Source of the DNA: Gracilimonas sp.
GTDB taxonomy: Bacteria; Bacteroidota; Rhodothermia; Balneolales; Balneolaceae
Reading direction: 5' to 3'
Assembly (NCBI RefSeq): GCF_017641085.1
Contig: NZ_JAEPPI010000001.1
Location: 124,001 to 188,000 of the forward strand
DNA: 64,000 nucleotides
Position numbers and translations under genes: made by a program
Part shown: positions 24,405 to 34,750 of the stretch, one piece after another
How the letters are laid out: each line of letters begins with the position of its first letter
Position numbering within the stretch: the stretch's first letter is position 1
Notes under the pieces: model-generated
Told to the model about the DNA's origin: nothing
What the model saw: the letters and a program-made list of their open reading frames with translations, nothing else
Database searches by the model: none

Positions 24405-25121
24405 TTAGCGGTTGAACTCCGCCATTTCTTCCAGGGTAATTCTGTTTTCGTAATAGGCTTTTCCTACAACGACCGCATCGATGTTTGCATCATTCAGTGT
24501 GTGTAAATCATCGAGGCAAGAAACGCCACCGGAGGCAATCAATCGGATATCGGGAAATTGCTTTTGCAGGCTTTCATACAGTTCAAAGTTGGGTCCGGAA
24601 AGCGTGCCGTCTTTGGAAATATCGGTGCAGAGTACTTCCTGCAAGCCGTGTTCTATCATCCGGTTAAGGAAAGACTCTACCGATTCTTCCGCTGTTTCAA
24701 GCCAGCCGGAGTAGGCAATTTTGCCGTCTTTAAGATCCATGCCCAAAATCATTTTAGCGGGATATTTTGCAAGGGCTTTCAGCCAGTCCTCTTCATTTTT
24801 GATAGCCATGGAACTGCAAATCACTTTCGAAAGCCCGGCATCGAGCAACATCTCAACATCTTCGAAAGTGCGAATGCCGCCACCGGTTTGAACCGAAATC
24901 CCCAACTCATCAATAATCTCTTTAATGTGAGGCAGATTGATAAACTTGCCTTCCTTTGCCCCATTCAAATCTACCAAATGAATATGCTCAAAGCCGGCTT
25001 CTTTAAATTTCCGGGCCTGATTTAATGGGGATTTGTCATAAACAGTAACCTCTTCATATGAACCTTTGTGAAGGCGAACGGCTTGTCCGTTTAGCAAATC
25101 GATAGCGGGAATTGTAAGCAT
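24405..25121 (-). CDS. hisA: Phosphoribosylformimino-AICAR isomerase
   Basis: A 238-residue (beta/alpha)8 enzyme converting ProFAR to PRFAR, the substrate of HisF. Catalytic Asp8 is in IPAIDLLNGQAVRL and Asp129 in LGMDLKDGK; phosphate loops are QTGGGIR and ASGGVS. The start at 25121 is chosen by alignment with the invariant N-terminal strand; the frame extends 12 codons upstream but that extension would be unusual. Confidence 0.96.
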   Translation of the reverse strand: MLTIPAIDLLNGQAVRLHKGSYEEVTVYDKSPLNQARKFKEAGFEHIHLVDLNGAKEGKFINLPHIKEIIDELGISVQTGGGIRTFEDVEMLLDAGLSKVICSSMAIKNEEDWLKALAKYPAKMILGMDLKDGKIAYSGWLETAEESVESFLNRMIEHGLQEVLCTDISKDGTLSGPNFELYESLQKQFPDIRLIASGGVSCLDDLHTLNDANIDAVVVGKAYYENRITLEEMAEFNR

Positions 25122-25196
25122 AGAATATTTTTTTGATGCAAAGGTAGGGCTTCGCAAACTTCTTTTCTTATAACTTTCTGATATGCTAATGATCTT

Positions 25197-26189
25197 TTAC
25201 TCGTTCCCCGCATCTTGTTCGGGCCAACTGCCTTCAAAGAAAGTTGTAATCACATGCAGGGTGAAGTCGGGATTATCAGAAAGGCTTCCTTTATCGGCTT
25301 CAGGAACCAACAGTAACCGGCTGTTTGGGATGATTTCCGTCCACCTGCGCTGGCTGGATAGTGCAAGAGTATCCTCCTTTCCGTAAACCACGAGAAGCGG
25401 GGCGTTAAAGCCTTTTAGTTTTTCGGTATAATCCCAGTTGCCAAATAATGCCGGTGCAAGCTGAGCGGTATATTGGTAGTAATACTTAACAGCTTCGGAC
25501 GGTGCATCGCAGGTTGAACCCCGGTGAGAGGCGCGTTCACCCCGCATTATGGCTATTTGTTTGGAAAGCTGTTCATATTCCCGGCATGTTGAAACGGGAT
25601 TATCAGCACTTCCTTCCAGCAGGCTTGTTAAAAGGGCAGAAGTCCGGCTGGTAAGTGATGTATCAGAAATAGGAGATGCTTGTTGAGCTTTAGCCCGGTA
25701 ATATTCCCCCATTTCTGCCCGTACCGGTCCGGTGGATCCGTGAAAGACAACACGGTTTAAGTGTTGAGGATATTTGGTGGCATATTCTGCTAACACAATA
25801 GATCCGAATGAATGGGTAAGAACATTCATGGAATCGAGGTTGAAATACCGGCGCACAGCTTCAAGGTCTTCCACAAAATATTCGGGTTTTAATCGGGTGG
25901 TATCTTTCGGGAGCGTAGATTTTCCTCCACCTCGTTGATCATAAAAAATGAGTGTGAAATGATTAGCCAGGGGCTTTGCAGAAGGTAAAAAAGAGTTGAT
26001 GCCTGCTCCGGGTCCTCCGTGAATGATCAGTAGTGTGTCACTGCCCGAGCCCAATACCTGATAGTAAAGCTCGGCTCCGTCATTCGTTTGCACAAACCCA
26101 TCTTGTGTTTCAGCTTCCTTTTCAATTTGGCTACAGGAAATGAAGCAGGTGAAGATAATCCCAATAAAAAGGAGCCGGTTCAGGTGCAT
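25197..26189 (-). CDS. Lipoprotein alpha/beta hydrolase, prolyl aminopeptidase-like
   Basis: A 330-residue protein with a lipoprotein signal (FISC, Cys19). Oxyanion loop HGGPGAG and the DQRGGGKS motif are those of proline iminopeptidases (S33). The nucleophile Ser127 lies in THSFG rather than GxSxG, and the acid is probably in YGKEDTL. The region where the catalytic His is expected reads VPEADKG, with no His. The enzyme may therefore be impaired or use another His. It stands alone, convergent with no gene and upstream of hisA on the same strand. Confidence 0.75.
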   Translation of the reverse strand: MHLNRLLFIGIIFTCFISCSQIEKEAETQDGFVQTNDGAELYYQVLGSGSDTLLIIHGGPGAGINSFLPSAKPLANHFTLIFYDQRGGGKSTLPKDTTRLKPEYFVEDLEAVRRYFNLDSMNVLTHSFGSIVLAEYATKYPQHLNRVVFHGSTGPVRAEMGEYYRAKAQQASPISDTSLTSRTSALLTSLLEGSADNPVSTCREYEQLSKQIAIMRGERASHRGSTCDAPSEAVKYYYQYTAQLAPALFGNWDYTEKLKGFNAPLLVVYGKEDTLALSSQRRWTEIIPNSRLLLVPEADKGSLSDNPDFTLHVITTFFEGSWPEQDAGNE

Positions 26190-26331
26190 GGGTATTTGGG
26201 TTTGGGAGTCAGATCAATAAAAAGTAATCAATTGAGCGGTTTTAAAAATGCCCCACGTATGTAAGAACGAGAGACAGGACTAAAATACTCAGTTCTGCCT
26301 GTCACCATAAACATTAACCAATTTAGTGCAA

Positions 26332-29300
26332 ATGAAAACACGAGATACAAATCATAAAAATTCAATCAATGAGAGAAAAGGATTTACACGAGGTAAAAGC
26401 TTTAATTACATTTTTTCGGCCATACTAACGCTTCTTATAGTTGCAGCTGCTCCGTATCAGAGTTGGGCACAACAGGGGAGCCTGACGCTGGATGGCGATG
26501 GTGATTATGCCTCGGCCGGAGATAATGCATCGTTAGACATATCGGGAACATCCATAACGTTAGAGGCCTGGGTTAAGCATGACGGAAATAGTAATCAGGA
26601 TGCGTATATTATTAACAAAGGTACCAATGATGATGGTTACCGTCTTCAGTTATTAGGTGACGGGGATGAAACTTATGTTCGTTTTGTCATCGGTGATCTA
26701 GACTACAGCCGACCGGATGTTGTGTCAAGTAAAGGAGTACCTGCAAATCGCTGGACTCACATTGCGGGGACGTATGACGGGCAGTTTATCAAGCTCTATA
26801 TAAATGGAGAACTTGTTGGCACAACCCAGGAGGGCAGGACAATCGGGGCTAACAATTTTAATCTGAATATAGGATCCAATGCCTCGCTCACCGGGAACTT
26901 CTATAGTGGTGAATTGGACGGAATTCGAATCTGGAATACAGCCAGAACCGCTACTGAAGTTGCAGAAAATTATTTCAAACAACTAACAGGAAGTGAAGCA
27001 GGCCTTGTAAGCTTATATACCTTTGGAGGTACAGGAACAGCCGATGATGCAGGTGCAAATGACCTGACTCTAACCGGAGATAATGCAGGTGTAGCTTCAC
27101 CAGGTGTTGTACCTATAGCCCCTGATTTATATGGCCACAGTGGGAATGAGGAAGTCAGCCTGAATTGGGATGAAAGGTTAGGACCAAATGATGAAAATCA
27201 GGCATCATCATTTAAGATTTACCGTTCCGAATCTATTGGAGGCACCAGAACAGAGGTCGCAACTGTAGCCGCAGGAGAATCAAGTTATACGGATGATGGG
27301 TTAGTGAATTTAACTCCATACTTTTATGAGATAACAGCCGTGGATGGTTCAGGCAACGAGAGTGATTACTCAACGCCAATAATGGTTACCCCGTATAAAG
27401 AAATGGGCGGAAGTAGTCTGACCCTGAATAAAAATGCATACGGAGTATTAACAGATCGCCCTTCTTTGGATATTAGTGGAACAGACATGACCGTTCAGGC
27501 TTGGATTAAGCATGACGGGGAAAGTGATGATGATGCCGTAATCCTTAAAAAAGGCACCACTGATAAAGGCTATGTCCTACGGTTTGACGGAGGAGGACAA
27601 GCTCCGGGTGTGGCTTTTGCTATTGGGGATATCGACTATAGTAAGCCCACCATATTTTCTAGTTCCAGCATCCCTGCTAATCAATGGACGCATGTGGCGG
27701 CCACCTATGATGGAAATGATCTTAAACTATATATAAATGGTGAACTAGATGCCACAGAAGCGGCTACCCGAAATATAGGTGAAAATGATTTTGACCTCTA
27801 TATAGGTTCTGATGCAGCTGCTTCAGATTATTTTTATAGCGGACATATAGACGAGTTAAGCATTTGGAACAAAGCATTGAACAGGGCAGATATTGAAAAC
27901 GGCTACAACAGGCCCCTGCAGGGTAATGAAGATGGTTTGCAGCTTTATTATACCTTTGAAAGCAGTGGTGCGAATGTAGCAGTTAAAAGTATGGATACCT
28001 TTCATACCGAAATGAATCTTGTAGAACTAAGCGGATCTATTGAGATAGCAAGTCCAGGGGTGTTCCCAATGGCTCCATACACCTATGCTAAAAATATCAA
28101 CGGTACTGTCAGAGTTGAGTATAAAAATCGACAGGACTACAATTTGGCTTCAGACATCGAAACAGGTAACAAGCTCTATGTTATGCAGAACGGTTCACGT
28201 TCAGATGTGTCTGGTCAGGCCTCTAGCGTAGGTGCTTTTAATATTGATGTAAGTTCTCATGATGACAGCACCAATTTTTACCAAACCATACTGATAAATG
28301 ATGAAAGGCAGGAAAGTGATTTTAGTAAAGCTGCGCCTGTCAGGATTTCCTCCTATGAAGCAGGTAATGCCCTCAAACTGGACGGGGATAATGATTTTGT
28401 TCGCCTTGATGATAGAAACTCATTAGATGGAAACGAACAACTTTATTCCAATTTCGAAGAAACCATTACCGTAGAAGCTTGGATTAATCATAATGGAAAC
28501 AGTGATGAAAATGCAGTGATTCTTCAAAAGGGTACCAGTGATAAAGGGTATTTGTTTCGATTAGAAGGGATGGGTAATGCCGCCAATGTATCTTTTACTG
28601 TAGGTGATATTGATTACAGCAGACCTAGGGTCGTAACCAATACAAGTATCCCTGCCAATCAATGGACACATGTTGCTGCTACTTATAACGGGGCTGATAT
28701 GAAAATCTATGTGAATGGAGCATTGGATAACTCTAAAAGTGTAACCCGAAGTGTCGGTTTGAATGCTAATGATTTATTAATTGGCGGTCCTGATGCACTT
28801 AATGGAAATTTTTATAGTGGTGAGCTGGATGAAATTCGAATTTGGAATGCGGCGCGAACCGATGCAGAGATTGCCGATCATTTTTATACGGAATTGTTAG
28901 GCGATCATGAGGATCTGATTGCTTATTTTCGGTTTGATGAATCGGCAGGTTCTTCTTGGACATACAGCTCTGCAACAGAGGTAATGAGTGGAAAGCTCAA
29001 TGGAGATGCCACTTTTGTAAACTCCAATGCATTGAGCAGTCAACCGGTGGTAGTAAATCAGATTTCTGAAATTACCCTGGATGAGGATTTCGGAACCTTT
29101 GTTGCTGCTGATCTGGACACGGTATTCCAAGACGATGACACGCCAAATCTGAGTTACTCAATCGTTGTGCCATGTCATATTGTGGAAGCGGAAGTTCAGA
29201 ATGATACCAGCTTGGTTTTCACTTCTCTTGAAAACATCTTCGGAACAGATACGCTAACCGTGGAAGCAACCGATGGAGCTACAACAGCTCGTCAGTCTTT

Positions 29301-29904
29301 CATTGTGAACGTGGAGTCAGTGAATGATTTACCGGAACTGGCCGGGTTTGAAAATGACCTTCAGGTTCCGATAGACGGAGAACTTACAGCTGATATGTTT
29401 GCCCGAACAGCAGACGTAGAATCGGCTGATACGGCACTGACGTTTACGTTTGCGGTAGATACTTCCGGAATCAACGTCGATTTTGACGGGCAGATGCTCA
29501 CGCTATCACCAAATGGTGATTTCGATGGAACAGGGACACTCGATATCGAAGTGACCGATGAGGACGGAGGGGTGACCTCCGTAACGGTTGGCGTTCAAAT
29601 GGTAACTGATACCGACATCACGGATGAGAACGGAGTGCCGGAAGCGTTTGATCTGGCTCACAATTATCCGAACCCGTTCAACCCAACTACCACCATAAAA
29701 TATGCACTTCCGGAAGCAGCGGATGTTCAATTGACGGTGTTTAACTCAATCGGACAGAAAGTAGCCGATCTGGTAAATACCCGACAGGCTGCCGGTACCC
29801 ATCAGGTAGATTTTGATGCAAGTCAGCTGCCAAGCGGGATGTACATTTACCGATTGAAAGCCGGGGAATTTGAGCAAATACGCAAAATGACGCTGGTGAA
29901 ATAA
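26332..29904 (+). CDS. Large secreted three-LamG protein with T9SS sorting domain
   Basis: About 1190 residues. After a long N-terminal signal sequence (hydrophobic about 25-45, ending SWAQQG) come three homologous LamG/concanavalin-like domains (nt about 26470-27000, 27415-27910, 28365-28890), each with WTHxAxTYxG and FYSGxxDExxIWN. FnIII-like linkers separate them; then two cadherin-like modules ([13 protein letters not shown]) and a type-A T9SS sorting domain ending QIRKMTLVK, with NYPNPFNP near residue 1105. It should be exported by Sec then T9SS and act at the surface, probably in adhesion or glycan binding. The ATG at 26332 is preferred over a GTG two codons before. Confidence 0.9.
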   Translation: MKTRDTNHKNSINERKGFTRGKSFNYIFSAILTLLIVAAAPYQSWAQQGSLTLDGDGDYASAGDNASLDISGTSITLEAWVKHDGNSNQDAYIINKGTNDDGYRLQLLGDGDETYVRFVIGDLDYSRPDVVSSKGVPANRWTHIAGTYDGQFIKLYINGELVGTTQEGRTIGANNFNLNIGSNASLTGNFYSGELDGIRIWNTARTATEVAENYFKQLTGSEAGLVSLYTFGGTGTADDAGANDLTLTGDNAGVASPGVVPIAPDLYGHSGNEEVSLNWDERLGPNDENQASSFKIYRSESIGGTRTEVATVAAGESSYTDDGLVNLTPYFYEITAVDGSGNESDYSTPIMVTPYKEMGGSSLTLNKNAYGVLTDRPSLDISGTDMTVQAWIKHDGESDDDAVILKKGTTDKGYVLRFDGGGQAPGVAFAIGDIDYSKPTIFSSSSIPANQWTHVAATYDGNDLKLYINGELDATEAATRNIGENDFDLYIGSDAAASDYFYSGHIDELSIWNKALNRADIENGYNRPLQGNEDGLQLYYTFESSGANVAVKSMDTFHTEMNLVELSGSIEIASPGVFPMAPYTYAKNINGTVRVEYKNRQDYNLASDIETGNKLYVMQNGSRSDVSGQASSVGAFNIDVSSHDDSTNFYQTILINDERQESDFSKAAPVRISSYEAGNALKLDGDNDFVRLDDRNSLDGNEQLYSNFEETITVEAWINHNGNSDENAVILQKGTSDKGYLFRLEGMGNAANVSFTVGDIDYSRPRVVTNTSIPANQWTHVAATYNGADMKIYVNGALDNSKSVTRSVGLNANDLLIGGPDALNGNFYSGELDEIRIWNAARTDAEIADHFYTELLGDHEDLIAYFRFDESAGSSWTYSSATEVMSGKLNGDATFVNSNALSSQPVVVNQISEITLDEDFGTFVAADLDTVFQDDDTPNLSYSIVVPCHIVEAEVQNDTSLVFTSLENIFGTDTLTVEATDGATTARQSFIVNVESVNDLPELAGFENDLQVPIDGELTADMFARTADVESADTALTFTFAVDTSGINVDFDGQMLTLSPNGDFDGTGTLDIEVTDEDGGVTSVTVGVQMVTDTDITDENGVPEAFDLAHNYPNPFNPTTTIKYALPEAADVQLTVFNSIGQKVADLVNTRQAAGTHQVDFDASQLPSGMYIYRLKAGEFEQIRKMTLVK

Positions 29905-29932
29905 ATTCACTCTAAAAATCTAATCTCCCTCA

Positions 29933-29964
29933 AAGCGTCTGCTTAACCGGCAGGCGCTTTTTTT
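29933..29964 (+). terminator. Intrinsic terminator after the LamG gene
   Basis: Arms AAGCGTCTGC (29933-29942) and GCAGGCGCTT (29950-29959) pair with one G-U, around a 7-base loop, followed by a run of T through 29964. It lies 28 bp after the stop of the LamG protein gene. Confidence 0.85.
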
Positions 29965-30062
29965 ATGAGAAACAGTTAATTCACGATTCTTCAGGAACAC
30001 TGGTTCAGGAAGTGATGTTAAGCACGAAATTAAATGATCCGAAACGGCTTAATTAAAAATAG

Positions 30063-30773
30063 ATGCCAAATACATCACATATTCAGTTACAAAATCTGAC
30101 TAAAAGTTATCAGGAAGGAGATAAAAATCGCTCTGTACTCGACCGCCTGAACCTGTCGGTAAAAGAAGGAGAGATGATTGTGCTGCTTGGCCGGTCCGGA
30201 TCAGGAAAAAGCACCCTTCTCAACATGGTCAGTGGAATCGATAAGCCTGATGAAGGTAAAGTGATAATCGGCGGAACCAATCTGGCCGGTCTTGACGAAA
30301 AGAACCGGACTCTTTTCAGGCGCAACAATATCGGCTTCGTGTTTCAATCGTTTAACCTGATTTCGACACTCACAGCTCATGAAAACGTGCTACTGCCCCT
30401 GAAGCTGAAAGGAGCAACGGATGACGAAACTTTGAACAAAGCTCAGAATTTTTTAGACAATGTTGGTCTTGGTGACCGGGGCAACAGTTATCCTGATCGG
30501 CTCTCCGGTGGAGAGCAGCAGCGGGTAGCTATTGCCCGTGCCCTGGCTCACGAACCCATGCTGATTTTAGCTGATGAGCCCACCGGCAACCTGGATTACG
30601 AAACCGGCCAGCAGATACTGGATATCCTGAATAACCTGGTTCGTAAAAATGGCCGCACCATCATCCTTGCCACTCACGACCGTGATATCTGTAAAATAGC
30701 TGATCGCGTGTTAGAACTTCGGGGCGGGAAACTACGCGAAGTGGAAGACGCAGCTGAGATGTTGGCGTCATGA
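30063..30773 (+). CDS. ABC exporter ATPase (LolD/MacB type)
   Basis: A 236-residue nucleotide-binding subunit: Walker A GRSGSGKST (about 41-49), Q-loop FVFQSFNLI, signature LSGGEQQR, Walker B LILADEP, H-loop ATHD. This subclass pairs with FtsX-type permeases in lipoprotein, peptide or drug efflux. Its stop overlaps the start of the permease gene by 4 bp, and an AttH-like protein follows, so the three form one operon. Confidence 0.93.
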   Translation: MPNTSHIQLQNLTKSYQEGDKNRSVLDRLNLSVKEGEMIVLLGRSGSGKSTLLNMVSGIDKPDEGKVIIGGTNLAGLDEKNRTLFRRNNIGFVFQSFNLISTLTAHENVLLPLKLKGATDDETLNKAQNFLDNVGLGDRGNSYPDRLSGGEQQRVAIARALAHEPMLILADEPTGNLDYETGQQILDILNNLVRKNGRTIILATHDRDICKIADRVLELRGGKLREVEDAAEMLAS

Positions 30774-33322
30774 GCAGTTCAAAGAAATCAAATCTACTGT
30801 GGCTGTCCAGCCTTAGGTTTTTATTGCGCCATCCCTGGCATTTTGCGCTTTCCATTCTAGGTGTTGCATTGGGTGTAGCGGTAGTGGTATCCATCGACCT
30901 TTCAAACAGCAGTGCTGAAAAAGCATTTGAACTGTCAACGGCTGCTGTAACGGGTAAGGCCACTCATCAGATTCGCGGGGCTGCGGAAGATCTTTCAGAT
31001 CAAACGTATCTGGATGTACGGATCAAAGCCGGAGTCAGAAAATCAGCCCCGGTAATTGAAGGGTATGCTCAGGTAGAAGGGATGAACCGAACGTTTCAGG
31101 TGCTTGGGGTTGATCCGATTGCGGAGGCTCCATTCCGCGATTATGCCAGCCAGCAGGCCGGCATCGAATTATCCGAGTTTATAAGTGGCACTAACACAGG
31201 GTTGGTTGCGCAGCAAGTGGCTGAACAATTGAATATAGAAGTCGGTGATTCACTGCGTGTTTTTGTAGGAGGCCGGCCATTTGATGTTCAGTTAATCGGA
31301 TTGATTGAGGCAGAAGATGACCGCAGCCAGCAGGCATTGGAAAGCCTTTTAGGTGTAGATATAAGCACGGCTCAGCGCTTGTTTGATATGCCGGGTAGCC
31401 TAACTCGAATTGATCTGATTCTGCCTCAGAATGAACAGGAAGCGATAAAAGATAGCCTTCAGGCTGTATTACCTGAGGGAGCCTCAATTGTACGTTCAGA
31501 ATCGCGAACGGAAACTGTGGAGCAAATGACCCAGGCTTTTGAATTCAACTTGCAGGCCCTGAGTATGCTCGCCCTGCTGGTGGGGATGTTTTTGATTTAT
31601 AATACCATGACCTTTTCGGTAGTACAGCGTCGTCCTTTAATCGGCCGACTTCGGGCATTGGGTGTAACCAAATCTGAAATCTTAACAACCGTACTCAAAG
31701 AGGCATTACTCATTGGCTTTCTGGGAACCGTAGTTGGAATTGTGGCGGGAATATTCCTGGCGCAGGTATTGGTGAAGCTGGTTACTCAATCTATTAACGA
31801 TCTATACTTTGTGCTGTCTGTGCAGGAATTGTCTATTGGGTTGTTCCCGTTGGCAAAAGGAGTGGTGCTTGGATTAGGAGCCACAATGATTGCCGCATTC
31901 TGGCCGGCAAGAGAGGCTTCGGAAGCTGAAGTATCCACAGTGTTGAGGCGATCTTCCAATGAGTCAAAAATCTCGTCCCGGATATTTCCCATTGCATTAT
32001 TAGGAGTGATGATTGGCTCCGGTGGAGGATTAATCCTCCTGATTCCAAATGGAGGGATAGCGGCCGGCTATTCTTCTCTGCTTTTTATGATTGTAGGGTT
32101 TTCACTGCTTGTCCCACTGATTATCGTTGGGTTAGCAAAACTGCTGCGCCCGATTCTTGGAAGCATAAGCGGGTTGATCGGGAAGATGGCAGTACGTGGT
32201 GTAGTCACAGAACTGAGCCGGACATCGGTAGCCATAGCTGCGTTAGTGGTTGCTGTAGCGGCAACCGTTGGGGTTGGGGTGATGGTGGACAGTTTCAGAA
32301 CCACCGTCGTTTCCTGGCTGGAGGCTCAGCTTCAGGCCGATGTATATGTGCAGCCGCCAAGCTCGGTAGCCCGGAAAGCCGATGCCACACTGGAGCCTAA
32401 ATTAGTAGATCTGCTCCGCGAAACAGAAGGAGTTGGAGATGCCAGCACCGTCCGAAGTGTTGAAGTTCGCACCAATAATGGAACCGATAATTTGGTAGCT
32501 ATAGATCAGGGAGAAAAAGCAAGACAAGCTTATCAGCTAAAGTCAGGTGTCGATGATTTTTGGCAGCAGTTCACACAGGAAAACATCGTGATGGTTTCGG
32601 AAGTCTATGCCTATCGGAATAGCGTGAACCTTGGAGACACGCTGACTATTGAGACCGATGCAGGGAATCAGCACTTCGCGGTTCAGGCAATAAATTTTGA
32701 TTATGCTTCAGATATAGGCACAATCACAATAAGCCGAAATATCTATAACCAATTCTTCGATGATGATGCCGTCTCAGGTCTGGCATTGTATGCGGAATCG
32801 GGAGTGGAAATAGAGGCTTTGGTAGAGCGGTTGAGAGAGAATTCCGCCGGCATGCAGGAAGTCTTTATACGTTCCAATAAAGGTTTGAGAGAAGCTTCCA
32901 TCGAAATTTTTGATCGAACATTCACAGTAACGATTGTCCTCAGAATGCTGGCTATTTTGGTTGCTTTCATAGGGGTTTTATCAGCATTGATGGCACTTCA
33001 ACTGGAGCGTTCAAGGGAACTGGCTGTATTGAGGGCCAACGGAATGACACCCGGACAGTTATGGAATTATGTGGTCACACAAACCGGGGTGATGGGAATA
33101 ATGGCGGGGCTGCTCTCAGTACCACTTGGTATCCTCATGGCTTACGTGTTGGTGTATGTAATAAACCTTCGCTCTTTTGGCTGGACGCTCCAGTTCATGA
33201 TTACCCCCGAAGTTCTGCTTCAGGCCGTAGGTCTTGCGGTGGTAGCTGCTCTGCTGGCAGGGATATACCCATCCTGGAAAATGGCACAGGCAAATCCTGC
33301 AGATGCCCTCAGAAATGATTAA
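30770..33322 (+). CDS. Double FtsX-type ABC permease
   Basis: An 850-residue permease with two FtsX modules. One helix near residues 22-42, an extracytoplasmic MacB-like domain, and a helix cluster (about 265-385) are followed by further helices (about 405-510), a second soluble domain (about 525-705) and a last helix cluster (about 720-845). Short cytoplasmic loops carry RRPLIGRLRALGVTKSEI and RELAVLRANGMTPGQL, the contact segments for the ATPase. The layout is that of a whole transporter half-pair in one chain. It probably moves a lipid-linked or hydrophobic substrate out of the inner membrane with the next protein. Confidence 0.88.
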   Translation: MSSSKKSNLLWLSSLRFLLRHPWHFALSILGVALGVAVVVSIDLSNSSAEKAFELSTAAVTGKATHQIRGAAEDLSDQTYLDVRIKAGVRKSAPVIEGYAQVEGMNRTFQVLGVDPIAEAPFRDYASQQAGIELSEFISGTNTGLVAQQVAEQLNIEVGDSLRVFVGGRPFDVQLIGLIEAEDDRSQQALESLLGVDISTAQRLFDMPGSLTRIDLILPQNEQEAIKDSLQAVLPEGASIVRSESRTETVEQMTQAFEFNLQALSMLALLVGMFLIYNTMTFSVVQRRPLIGRLRALGVTKSEILTTVLKEALLIGFLGTVVGIVAGIFLAQVLVKLVTQSINDLYFVLSVQELSIGLFPLAKGVVLGLGATMIAAFWPAREASEAEVSTVLRRSSNESKISSRIFPIALLGVMIGSGGGLILLIPNGGIAAGYSSLLFMIVGFSLLVPLIIVGLAKLLRPILGSISGLIGKMAVRGVVTELSRTSVAIAALVVAVAATVGVGVMVDSFRTTVVSWLEAQLQADVYVQPPSSVARKADATLEPKLVDLLRETEGVGDASTVRSVEVRTNNGTDNLVAIDQGEKARQAYQLKSGVDDFWQQFTQENIVMVSEVYAYRNSVNLGDTLTIETDAGNQHFAVQAINFDYASDIGTITISRNIYNQFFDDDAVSGLALYAESGVEIEALVERLRENSAGMQEVFIRSNKGLREASIEIFDRTFTVTIVLRMLAILVAFIGVLSALMALQLERSRELAVLRANGMTPGQLWNYVVTQTGVMGIMAGLLSVPLGILMAYVLVYVINLRSFGWTLQFMITPEVLLQAVGLAVVAALLAGIYPSWKMAQANPADALRND

Positions 33323-33334
33323 TAAAGATTAGTT

Positions 33335-34513
33335 ATGAAGAAAATTATTTGGATAGCAGCATTAACGATACTTCTTGCCGGAGGTAGCTTTTATTTTTTA
33401 TCTCAGGATGATAAAGAGATTACCGCAACTGTCTCGGTTGCAGAAGCCATGGGAGGTGGAGATGAGGAAGGATACCTGAGAGCTACCGGTCCCCGGGAGT
33501 TTATTTTTCCGGATGATCATGGCCCGCATCCCGGTTATCGCAACGAGTGGTGGTATTACACCGGTAACGTATTCACGGAAAAAGGCCGGCAGTTTGGCTA
33601 CCAGTTTACCATTTTCAGGAGCCAGCTTAACCCGCCCGATAGCGGTGAAGCAGGAACCGCACAGGGCGAAGACTGGAACACGGATCAGCTTTATCTGGGC
33701 CACTTTGCCATTTCGGATGTGCAAAATGAAAATCATGTTTTTGATGAGCGATATAGTCGTGGTGCAGCCGGCTTAGCCGGCGCTCAAGCCGATCCATTCG
33801 AAATTTGGCTGGAGGACTGGCAAATTACCCGGGAGAACGAAGAAGGTAGTGACGACAAGAATTTCCCAACCCGTATTAAGGGTACTATGGAAGATGGTTC
33901 AGCAATTAACCTGATTGTGACACCGACCAAGCCACTGACCCTTCAGGGAGAGAAAGGGTACGACAAGAAAGGGCCCGGTGAGGGAAATGCATCCTATTAT
34001 ATGTCCTTTACCCGGATGGATGCTCGTGGAGTCATCACCATGAATGGCACAGAGTATGATGTAAAAGGGCAAAGCTGGATGGATCACGAGTGGAGTACTT
34101 CAGCTTTGGGGGAAGATCAGGAAGGCTGGGACTGGTTCTCTATTCAGCTTTCAAACGGCTATGATTTGATGTATTACCAGTTGCGCAATGCCGATGGCTC
34201 GGTGAGTACATTTACCACCGGTTCGCTGATTGATCCCGAGGGAAATAAGACCACCATCAATCCGGGCGAAGTAAATTTGGAAGTATTTGACCAATGGGAA
34301 AGTCCGCACAGCGGAGCTGAGTATCCTTCTGAATGGATGCTGGAAATTCCCGGAAAAAACCTTCGGCTTGAATTGGCCACGCTCTTCGACGATCAGGAAA
34401 TGGATGTTTCGGTGCGATATTATGAAGGGACTCTATCCGTAAACGGCGCCATGAACGGGGAAGAGGTAAGCGGACAGGGGTATATTGAGATGACGGGGTA
34501 TGGGGAGGAATAG
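33335..34513 (+). CDS. AttH/CrtC-like lipocalin-fold secreted protein
   Basis: A 392-residue protein with an N-terminal membrane anchor or signal (residues 3-24). The body matches the AttH/carotenoid hydratase-like family: NEWWYYTGNV, GYQFTIFRSQL, YLGHFAISD, YYMSFTRM and the second-half QSWMDHEWSTSALGED. Family members have two lipocalin-like barrels. In attEFGH-type clusters, such proteins accompany an ABC exporter, exactly as here (12 bp gap). A role as periplasmic chaperone or hydrolase of the exported lipophilic substrate is inferred, not shown. Confidence 0.85.
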   Translation: MKKIIWIAALTILLAGGSFYFLSQDDKEITATVSVAEAMGGGDEEGYLRATGPREFIFPDDHGPHPGYRNEWWYYTGNVFTEKGRQFGYQFTIFRSQLNPPDSGEAGTAQGEDWNTDQLYLGHFAISDVQNENHVFDERYSRGAAGLAGAQADPFEIWLEDWQITRENEEGSDDKNFPTRIKGTMEDGSAINLIVTPTKPLTLQGEKGYDKKGPGEGNASYYMSFTRMDARGVITMNGTEYDVKGQSWMDHEWSTSALGEDQEGWDWFSIQLSNGYDLMYYQLRNADGSVSTFTTGSLIDPEGNKTTINPGEVNLEVFDQWESPHSGAEYPSEWMLEIPGKNLRLELATLFDDQEMDVSVRYYEGTLSVNGAMNGEEVSGQGYIEMTGYGEE

Positions 34514-34527
34514 GGGTTAAATTCCAA

Positions 34528-34559
34528 TGACCAGTGACCAGTGACCAGTGACCAGTGAC
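34528..34559. repeat. Tandem heptamer TGACCAG x4
   Basis: Four exact copies of TGACCAG (34528-34555) plus a partial TGAC. It is adjacent to a second heptamer array at 34593 in the 237-bp space between the AttH gene and hisE. Confidence 0.95.
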
Positions 34560-34592
34560 GAATTCAAAATATGAATTGAAATTTGAGGCTTT

Positions 34593-34655
34593 GAACTTGG
34601 AACTTGGAACTTGGAACTTGGAACTTGGAACTTGGAACTTGGAACTTGGAACTTG
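34593..34655. repeat. Tandem heptamer GAACTTG x9
   Basis: Nine exact head-to-tail copies of GAACTTG, followed by a decayed GAATTTT. The unit resembles the GAACATN heptamers in block A of the island repeats. The rest of the interval to hisE (34656-34750) shows nothing definite. Confidence 0.95.
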
Positions 34656-34750
34656 GAATTTTAAATCTTTACCTCAGTATTAAATTTTAGAAAACCCGTT
34701 GTTTAGGTGGCATAAAATGGTGAACTTCACACCCGCAAATAAAAGCATAC

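Noticed and set aside
34528..34655. Possible CRISPR array
   Set aside because: Units are 7 bp, contiguous and without spacers; no cas genes are present.
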